This document shows positions 58,245 through 64,000 of a stretch of 64,000 bases of DNA, in pieces. The notes beneath the pieces are model-generated. The model saw only the letters and a program-made list of their open reading frames with translations, was not told where the DNA came from and ran no database searches. The stretch's first letter is position 1. Each line of letters opens with the position of its first letter. The DNA lies in assembly GCF_014204795.1 (NCBI RefSeq), contig NZ_JACHMB010000001.1:4154001-4218000 (forward strand). The letters are read 5' to 3'. Source of the DNA: Nonomuraea jabiensis (GTDB lineage: Bacteria > Actinomycetota > Actinomycetes > Streptosporangiales > Streptosporangiaceae). The translations under genes were made by a program, and so were the position numbers.

Positions 58245-59870
58245 GTGACGGCGATTCTCGACCAGTTGCGTGCGGCCCCCCGGTCGATGCTGGGCAAGCT
58301 CCCCGGGAGCTCAGGCGACGACGACGAGACGAGGCGGCCGCTACCCGTGTCCGGGATGCTGGCCGCCGCCGCCACGCTGGGCGTCGGGCTGGCCGCGCTC
58401 ACCACGCTCACCCTCGTCGGCTGGATCGCCGCGCCGCGCGGCACGCTGGGCACGGGGCTGCCGGGCGTCTTCCGCACGGCGGCGCAGCTCTGGCTGGCCG
58501 CGCACCACGCCGGGTTCGCGATCGAGGGCGGGCGGGTCGGGCTGCTGCCTCTGGGGCTGATCGTGCTGCCCGCCGTGCTGCTCTACCGCGCCGGGCGGTG
58601 GATGGCCCGCGACGCCGACCTGCGGCTGCGGCTGCCCGCCCGGCTGCCGAAGAACAGCCCCAAGGAGCAGGCCGGGGCCCGGCGCCGCGCCCAGCTCGCC
58701 GTGGTCGTCCAGGCCGGGGTGTCGCTGGCGGCGCCGTACGCGCTGCTCGCGGGGTTGATCGCGCTCGCGGCGAGCAACGAGATCACGCAGCCGTTCATCG
58801 GTGAGGCGTTGCTCAGCCACTTCGTGCTGGCGTTCCTGGCGGGGGCGCTGGCCACGGCGCGGATGATCGGGCCCTGGCGGGTGATGCTGCGGCTGCTGCC
58901 CGAACGGGTGCGCGCGCTCACCGTCGGCACGGCGGTCGCCACGGCGTTGCTGCTCGTGGCCGGGCTCGTGCTGGTGCTGGTCGCCGTCGTGCTTAACTTC
59001 GGGCAGGTCAAGGAGCTGTCCGACGTGCTCTCGCCGGGGCTCGTCGGCGGCGTTCTGCTGTTGCTGCTGCAGCTCCTCTACCTGCTGAACGCCGTCGTCT
59101 GGGCCTCCTCCTACATCGCCGGGCCCGGGTTCGCGATCGGTGCCGACACCCTGGTCGCGCCCACGGGCGTGCAGCTCGGCACGGTGCCGAGCCTGCCGCT
59201 GCTGGGGGCGTTGCCGGAGAGCGGGCCCGTGCCGGGGTGGATGATGGCGGTGGTCGCGGTGCCGTTCGCGGCGGGGGCCGTCGCGGGGGTCATGGTGGCC
59301 CGGATCTCGCCGTCGCCCTCCTACGAGGCGGCGCCGATGTGGGGGTTCCTCAGCGGGGTCGTCACCGGGCTCGTGGCGGGACTGCTGGCGGCGCTGTCCG
59401 GCGGGCCCATCGGCGGCGGGCGGCTGGCCACGATCGGGCCCTCGCCCTGGGAGGTGGCGCTCTCCGTCGCGGTGGAGGTCGGCGTGGCCGCGGGCATCTC
59501 CGCCGGCGTGGCCAACCTGCTGCTGCTCAACAAGCGCGCCCGTACGCCGCTCGACAAGGCGGCCGCCCCCGTACGCAAGGCCGGGGCCGCCCTCGCCAAG
59601 GCGGCGAGCAGGGTCGGCCTGGCCGAGTCGGACCCGCGCCCGCTGCCCGGCCACTGGATGGACGCCACCGAGGCCGACACCCAGGAGATCCCGGTCATCA
59701 GGGACGACTGGCAGGACGAGCACGCCTCAGCCGAGGCCGAGACGCTGGCCCAGGCCCGGCCGCGCCTGCCGGAGCCCGACCGCCCGCCCCGCAAGGACAT
59801 CGTGGACGAGTCGGACGACCGCGGCGGCCACGTCATCTACGTCGACCCGTACGCCTGGGACCGCGACTGA
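58245..59870 (+). CDS. DUF6350 polytopic membrane protein
   Basis: The 541-residue protein has about ten hydrophobic segments from residue 45 to 420 and a cytoplasmic tail. It matches the DUF6350 family, whose position between sucD and purN is conserved in actinobacteria; mycobacterial relatives (PerM) have a proposed role in cell division. GTG 58245 (VTAILDQLRAAPRSM) is preferred; TTG 58227 is possible. The tail (PRLPEPDRPPRKD...VIYVDPYAWDRD) is Pro- and Asp-rich. Confidence 0.83.
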   Translation: MTAILDQLRAAPRSMLGKLPGSSGDDDETRRPLPVSGMLAAAATLGVGLAALTTLTLVGWIAAPRGTLGTGLPGVFRTAAQLWLAAHHAGFAIEGGRVGLLPLGLIVLPAVLLYRAGRWMARDADLRLRLPARLPKNSPKEQAGARRRAQLAVVVQAGVSLAAPYALLAGLIALAASNEITQPFIGEALLSHFVLAFLAGALATARMIGPWRVMLRLLPERVRALTVGTAVATALLLVAGLVLVLVAVVLNFGQVKELSDVLSPGLVGGVLLLLLQLLYLLNAVVWASSYIAGPGFAIGADTLVAPTGVQLGTVPSLPLLGALPESGPVPGWMMAVVAVPFAAGAVAGVMVARISPSPSYEAAPMWGFLSGVVTGLVAGLLAALSGGPIGGGRLATIGPSPWEVALSVAVEVGVAAGISAGVANLLLLNKRARTPLDKAAAPVRKAGAALAKAASRVGLAESDPRPLPGHWMDATEADTQEIPVIRDDWQDEHASAEAETLAQARPRLPEPDRPPRKDIVDESDDRGGHVIYVDPYAWDRD

Positions 59871-59882
59871 TCCGCGTCCGGC

Positions 59883-60302
59883 TCAGGGTTGCACGGTGCC
59901 GAGCAGCTGCAGCACGTCGGAGGGCAGCTTGCGCTGGGCCGCGTCCCTGAACTGCGTGAAGCACTCGCCCTGGGCCGAAACGGTCCCCGCGCCCTTCATG
60001 CACTCCTGGTAGGCGGAGTATTCGTCCATCAGGTACAGCTGCATCCCCGTGGCCATGGCCGACAGCGCCAGCGCGATCGAGGAGATCGTGATGCCGCCGA
60101 CGGCGATGCCTGTGGACCGGCCCGCGGACTTCAGCTGCGGCAGCGCCCGGATCCCCGCCACGAGCGCGAACAGCGCCATGACCAGGCCTGCGAGCGGCAA
60201 CATGAACGTCATGGCCAGCGCTGCGATGGACAACCAGATCGCTCGGCGACCCGCCGAATCGGCGGGCTGCTGGCCTGCCGGTGCTTGCACCGGTGTCGAC
60301 AC
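59883..60302 (-). CDS. DUF4190-like small membrane protein
   Basis: The 139-residue protein has two hydrophobic segments (about 22-50 and 60-85), like DUF4190 proteins, and a hydrophilic C-terminus with two Cys (ECMKGAGTVSAQGECF) that may form a disulfide outside. GTG 60302 is chosen because GAGGAGG lies 5 nt upstream. It converges on the DUF6350 gene with 12 bp between stops. Function unknown. Confidence 0.75.
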   Translation of the reverse strand: MSTPVQAPAGQQPADSAGRRAIWLSIAALAMTFMLPLAGLVMALFALVAGIRALPQLKSAGRSTGIAVGGITISSIALALSAMATGMQLYLMDEYSAYQECMKGAGTVSAQGECFTQFRDAAQRKLPSDVLQLLGTVQP

Positions 60303-60376
60303 CTGACCTCCTCTGCGTCGCCGGGCGAGGAACAGATACTCTGGCACCCCCACCCTGTTTCCTCATTGGAGTGTGC

Positions 60377-61006
60377 GTGTCTAAGGCTGGGCGGCTCGTC
60401 GTCCTCGTCTCCGGCTCTGGAACCAACCTACAGGCCCTGCTGGACGCTTCTGCCGACCCGTCATACGGGGCTCGTGTGGTCGCGGTCGGTGCGGACAGGG
60501 ATGGGATCGAAGGGCTGGCCAGGGCGACGAGGGCACAAGTCCCAACTTTTGTTGAAAAATTGGGCGATTATGCGACGCGGGCGGAATGGGATGCCGCCAT
60601 CGCGGCCAGAATCGCAGCGTACGAGCCTGACCTGGTGGTGTCGGCGGGTTTCATGAAAATTCTGGGTCCGCCGACCCTCGACGCCTTTCCCGTGCTGAAC
60701 ACGCACCCGGCGCTGCTGCCGTCGTTCCCCGGCGCGCACGGCGTGCGGGACGCGCTCGTCCACGGGGTCAAGGTGACCGGCTGCACGGTGATGCTGGCCG
60801 ACTCCGGCGTCGACACCGGGCCGATCGTCGCCCAGGAGGCGGTGCCCGTACTCCCGGACGACGACGAGGCGGTCCTGCACGAGCGCATCAAGACCGTCGA
60901 GCGGCGGCTGCTCGTCGAGATCGTCGGCCGGATGGCTCGCGAGGGCTGGACGGTCAGCGGACGCCAGGTCCGCATCGGCAACCTAACAGGAGGGGAGTCC
61001 ACGTGA
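60377..61006 (+). CDS. purN: Phosphoribosylglycinamide formyltransferase
   Basis: The 209-residue protein has VVLVSGSGTNLQALLD (about 8-23), FMKILGPPTLDAF and the catalytic THPALLPSFPGAHGVRDAL with Asn-His-Asp. It transfers formyl from N10-formyl-THF to GAR in purine synthesis. GTG 60377 is chosen; GTG 60371 is also possible. Its stop overlaps the purH start by 4 bp (GTGA). Confidence 0.95.
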   Translation: MSKAGRLVVLVSGSGTNLQALLDASADPSYGARVVAVGADRDGIEGLARATRAQVPTFVEKLGDYATRAEWDAAIAARIAAYEPDLVVSAGFMKILGPPTLDAFPVLNTHPALLPSFPGAHGVRDALVHGVKVTGCTVMLADSGVDTGPIVAQEAVPVLPDDDEAVLHERIKTVERRLLVEIVGRMAREGWTVSGRQVRIGNLTGGEST

Positions 61007-62541
61007 CACGCATCGCCATCCGGCGCGCGCTGATCGCTGTTTACGACAAGTCCGGGCTCGAGGAGCTGGCCAGAGCCCTCGACGGCGCCGGGGTGGAGAT
61101 CGTCTCGACCGGTGGCACGGCCGCCGCGATCTCGTCGTTCGGGATCCCGGTGACCAAGGTCGAGCAGCTCACCGGGTTCCCGGAGTGCCTGGACGGGCGG
61201 GTCAAGACGCTGCACCCGCGCGTGCACGCCGGCCTGCTGGCCGACGTCACCAAGCCGCACCACGTGGCCCAGCTCGAGGAGCTGGAGATCGACCCGTTCC
61301 AGCTCGTCGTGGTCAACCTCTACCCGTTCCAGGAGACGGTGGCCTCCGGCGCGTCCGACGAGGAGTGCGTCGAGCAGATCGACATCGGCGGGCCCGCCAT
61401 GATCCGGGGCGCCGCCAAGAACCACAACACCTGCGCCGTCGTGGTCGATCCCGGGTCCTACGGCGACGTGCTCAACGCGCTGGCCGAGGGCGGCTTCACG
61501 CTGGAGGAGCGCAGGCGGCTGGCGGGCGTCGCGTACGCGCACACGGCCTCGTACGACGTGGCGGTGGCCAACTGGTTCGCGCGGACGTACGAGGAGGACC
61601 GGTTCCCGGCGTTCACGGGAGCGACGTACGAGCGCAAGGCCACCCTGCGCTACGGCGAGAACCCGCACCAGAGCGCCGCACTCTACGTGGGCCGCGCGGA
61701 CGGTCTGGCCAACGCCGAGCAGTTGCACGGCAAGGAGATGTCGTACAACAACTACCTCGACTCCGACGCCGCCTGGCGGGCCGCCTGGGACTTCAGCGAG
61801 CCGTGCGTGGCCATCATCAAGCACCAGAACCCGTGCGGCATCGCCATCGGCGCCGACGTGGCCGAGGCGCACCGCAAGGCGCACGCGTGCGACCCCGTCT
61901 CGGCGTACGGCGGCGTGATCGCCGTCAACCGCGAGGTCACGGCCGAGCTGGCCCGGCAGATCTCCGAGATCTTCACCGAGGTCGTCATCGCGCCGTCCTA
62001 CGCGGCGGAGGCGCTGGAGGTCCTGCGCGCCAAGAAGAGCCTGCGCCTGCTGCAGTGCCCGGAGGGGCCGTCGCGCCAGGTGGAGCTCCGCGAGATCGAC
62101 GGCGGCGTCCTGGCGCAGTCGGTGGACAAGGTGGACGCCTCCGGCGACTCAGCCGCGCAGTGGGAGCTCAAGACCGGCACTCCCGCCTCGCCCGAGCAAC
62201 TGGCGGACCTGGAGTTCGCCTGGCGCGCCTGCCGCTCGGTGAAGTCCAACGCCATCCTGCTGGCCAGCGACGGGGCGACGGTGGGCGTGGGCATGGGCCA
62301 GGTCAACCGGGTCGACTCGTGCCGCCTGGCGGTCTCCAGGGCGGGGGAGCGCGCGGAGGGGGCGGTCGCGGCCTCTGACGCGTACTTCCCGTTCCCGGAC
62401 GGGGCACAGGTGCTGATCGACGCGGGTGTCCGGTTCATCGTGGAGCCGGGCGGATCGATCCGGGACGAGCTGGTCATCGAGGCCGCCGAGAAGGCCGGCA
62501 TCACCCTCTACTTCACCGGCACCCGCCACTTCTTCCACTAG
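61003..62541 (+). CDS. purH: AICAR formyltransferase / IMP cyclohydrolase
   Basis: The 512-residue bifunctional enzyme joins an N-terminal IMP cyclohydrolase (MGS-like) domain (ALIAVYDKSGLEELARALDG, STGGTAAAI, about 1-150) and a C-terminal AICAR transformylase (KHQNPCGIAIG, GVGMGQVNRVDSCRLA, IVEPGGSIRDELVIEA). It performs the last two steps of IMP synthesis. Its start is the GTG in GTGA, coupled to purN; GGAGGGGAG sits 8 nt upstream. Confidence 0.96.
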   Translation: MTRIAIRRALIAVYDKSGLEELARALDGAGVEIVSTGGTAAAISSFGIPVTKVEQLTGFPECLDGRVKTLHPRVHAGLLADVTKPHHVAQLEELEIDPFQLVVVNLYPFQETVASGASDEECVEQIDIGGPAMIRGAAKNHNTCAVVVDPGSYGDVLNALAEGGFTLEERRRLAGVAYAHTASYDVAVANWFARTYEEDRFPAFTGATYERKATLRYGENPHQSAALYVGRADGLANAEQLHGKEMSYNNYLDSDAAWRAAWDFSEPCVAIIKHQNPCGIAIGADVAEAHRKAHACDPVSAYGGVIAVNREVTAELARQISEIFTEVVIAPSYAAEALEVLRAKKSLRLLQCPEGPSRQVELREIDGGVLAQSVDKVDASGDSAAQWELKTGTPASPEQLADLEFAWRACRSVKSNAILLASDGATVGVGMGQVNRVDSCRLAVSRAGERAEGAVAASDAYFPFPDGAQVLIDAGVRFIVEPGGSIRDELVIEAAEKAGITLYFTGTRHFFH

Positions 62542-63049
62542 CCCATCGCCGGCGTCCTGCCCCTTCACCGCACCAGGGCCAGAACCCCCCTCTGGCCCTC
62601 AACCCACCCTTCCCGCACCAAGGGGACGCGCACGGGCACCGCGATGGCGGGGCACGGCCGACGCGCACACCACCTTCGGCAACACGGACCGCAACACTCC
62701 GCCCAAGGCGCCTTTGCCGCGCACGGCTTCGTCACGTGCAGGTTTGCCACGCACGGCTTGGTCACGCACCGCTTCGTCGCATGCGGCGGGCCGCTGCACC
62801 ACTCAGGCCCTGACCACCTCATACGGCGAAGGTCGTCGTTTCGCTCGGGGCGTCCGTCGGGTGCGGCGGGGGATCGCCGTGTCGTTCGGGGGCGCTCATT
62901 GCGTGATGATCGTCCGATGGCGTCTCAATCGTCCGCTAAAGAGCGGCATAGACGATCATGTTGCCGTTTGGCCGTTTCATGGGCAAGCACATGCCGGCTG
63001 CGGTTACCCTGAGTGCCACCCCTTGCTCGCCAATCCCACGGAGCTCCTC
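62542..63049. other. Intergenic region after purH
   Basis: A terminator hairpin lies at 62575-62599. Positions 62700-62790 hold imperfect copies of a CGCACGGCTTCGTCACG-like unit. Open frames here show low-complexity Arg/Pro or Cys-rich translations and no domain. Confidence 0.55.
62575..62599 (+). terminator. Hairpin downstream of purH
   Basis: AGGGCCAGA-ACCCCCC-TCTGGCCCT is a perfect 9-bp stem with a 7-nt loop, 33 bp past the purH stop. No T-tract follows, as is usual in this GC range. Confidence 0.7.
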
Positions 63050-63061
63050 TTGCTCGAGTTG

Positions 63062-63226
63062 ATGCTGCAGGCCTTCGTCACCATGAACGGCTTTGCCACC
63101 AGCCCCTTCGTCCTCCTGGTGCTCGCCGTGATCGGGGCTTACCTCGGGAGCCGCGTAGTGGAGATCATCCCGATCACCCGCCGGATCATCGAACGCCGCG
63201 AAGCCCAGGCCGCCGAACGCGAGTAA
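63062..63226 (+). CDS. Small single-TM protein
   Basis: The 54-residue frame MLQAFVTMNGFATSPF continues with a hydrophobic helix (VLLVLAVIGAYLGSRVV) and a charged tail (IIERREAQAAERE). A TTG at 63050 behind GGAG would add four residues and gives a better ribosome-binding site. No family is recognised. The hydrophobic helix with a basic tail is typical of small membrane peptides, so I give it modest confidence. Confidence 0.45.
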   Translation: MLQAFVTMNGFATSPFVLLVLAVIGAYLGSRVVEIIPITRRIIERREAQAAERE

Positions 63227-63248
63227 CCCACCGCTCCACCGTCTATGG

Positions 63249-63315
63249 GCTGAACGTAATCGTCCCCCGAGGCCTGAACGTGGTCGTCCCCCCAAGGCCT
63301 GAACGTCGCCGGTGC
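63249..63315. repeat. Short tandem repeat, three copies
   Basis: GGCCTGAACGTGGTCGTCCC-like units of about 24-25 bp occur three times with small differences, ending in GAACGTCGCCGG. No coding sense. It lies between the small protein and the ROK kinase gene. Confidence 0.6.
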
Positions 63316-63454
63316 CCCTCACCTCCTGCACGTTCCTCGCCCCTGCCATAGCGCCGGCTGCTTGGGCATCCTTCATCCAGCGCGGCTCGCTCACCAGAAC
63401 CAGCACCTCCCGCCGTACACCATCGCGTACCGGTAGGAGGCGCTCAAGGGGCGT

Positions 63455-64000
63455 CTAACGGGCCATGGACGCCAAACGGGCTGCTCCCGCCAGGGCTGCG
63501 TCCACGCCGAGAGTGCTCTGATGGACCTTTACCGCCCGGACGAACGCCAGCCCGGCCACGTCATCGAGGATGCGTTCCAAGGGGTCGAACAGCACCTTCC
63601 CGGCCGCCGACACGCCACCCCCGATGACCACCGTGGTGATCTCGACCGCGGCCGCCGTGGAGGCGATCATTCCGGCCAGCGCCCGCGCGCCGCGTTCGAA
63701 CGCCGCCACCGCGACCGGGTCGCCCGCTGCCGCGTCCCTGGCGAGCGTTCGGGCGTCCGCCTGCTCCTGCGATCCGTCGAAGGCGGGGGACCAGCCGTTG
63801 TCCAAGGCCCAGCGGGCGAGGTTGGGGCCGCTGGCGTAGCGCTCGACACAACCTCGGCCGCCGCACTCGCACCGCTCGCCGTTGGGGTCGATGGACATAT
63901 GACCGACATGTCCAGCATTCCCGGTTGGCCCCAGGAGTGGCATGCCGTCGATCACCAATCCGCCGCCGATCCCGGTGGACACGACGATGCCGAGCAGGGA
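63455..64000 (-). CDS. ROK-family sugar kinase (glucokinase-like), 5' part beyond window
   Basis: The visible 181 residues are the C-terminal half of a ROK kinase. STGIGGGLVIDG and GHVGHMSIDPNGERC lead to the zinc-binding signature CECGGRGCVERYASG with the ROK Cys residues, and TTVVIGGGVSAAG follows. ROK proteins phosphorylate glucose or N-acyl hexosamines; without the N-terminus the substrate, and whether a helix-turn-helix domain is present, cannot be told. The frame continues to the window edge without a start. Confidence 0.9.
   Translation of the reverse strand, partial: SLLGIVVSTGIGGGLVIDGMPLLGPTGNAGHVGHMSIDPNGERCECGGRGCVERYASGPNLARWALDNGWSPAFDGSQEQADARTLARDAAAGDPVAVAAFERGARALAGMIASTAAAVEITTVVIGGGVSAAGKVLFDPLERILDDVAGLAFVRAVKVHQSTLGVDAALAGAARLASMAR

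Noticed and set aside
62565..62822. Cys-rich small protein on the minus strand
   Set aside because: The translation is a product of imperfect DNA repeats, with no ribosome-binding site or recognisable family, and it overlaps the purH terminator.

Overview
The window is high-G+C DNA with GTG and TTG starts, WhiB, PcrA, SucCD and mycothiol-era actinobacterial gene families, so it comes from an actinomycete chromosome. The gene order sucC-sucD-DUF6350-purN-purH and the overall composition fit the Streptosporangiaceae (Nonomuraea-like), but the genus is an inference. No tRNA, rRNA, CRISPR array or replication origin was seen.

Positions 1-6.5 kb are patchy: a truncated membrane-protein gene, an isoaspartyl methyltransferase-like gene, a secreted DUF1996 protein with a recently duplicated module, and a scar region. 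The scar contains a decayed IS200/IS605 element (frameshifted tnpB, truncated tnpA) that abuts a CHRD-domain gene remnant, and a broken membrane-protein gene. A serine-kinase-type ATPase gene follows, preceded by a pair of palindromes.

Positions 6.5-35 kb form a large cell-surface glycan locus. Leftward genes encode two GT-C-like membrane proteins, a GT2-GtrA fusion, a methyltransferase, a polysaccharide deacetylase and a tightly overlapping cassette of ACP, SDR, AMP ligase, LuxE-like and LuxC-like proteins. Next come two unusual proteins and a GT2 glycosyltransferase, then a complete pseudaminic acid route (PseB, PseC, PseF/SpsF, PseG, PseI, PseH). A second GT2, a CDP-alcohol phosphotransferase, a sulfotransferase, a GT4 and a GT2-TagF fusion complete the locus. 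Together these could build, acylate, sulfate and polymerise a phosphate-containing wall polymer carrying a nonulosonic acid. The LuxC/LuxE/ACP cassette is the most interesting system here: it has the parts for ACP-linked acyl activation and reduction but no luciferase genes.

Positions 35-40 kb hold a coxG-coxM-coxL-coxS set whose large subunit carries the AYRGAGR loop of form II (CODH-like) molybdenum hydroxylases, not the form I CO dehydrogenase loop. Positions 40-43.5 kb carry two divergent PspC-domain genes, one an envelope-stress-type protein and the other a PspC-fused histidine kinase with its LuxR-type regulator.

Positions 43.8-64 kb are mostly housekeeping: L,D-transpeptidase, PcrA helicase, PIG-L deacetylase, a VapBC module with a clear operator, CPBP protease, WhiB, a zinc metallopeptidase lipoprotein, a glutamate-cysteine ligase-like enzyme, GalE, a VOC protein, a secreted protein, SucCD, DUF6350, PurN, PurH and a ROK kinase cut by the window edge. 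Several intergenic stretches carry short tandem repeats.
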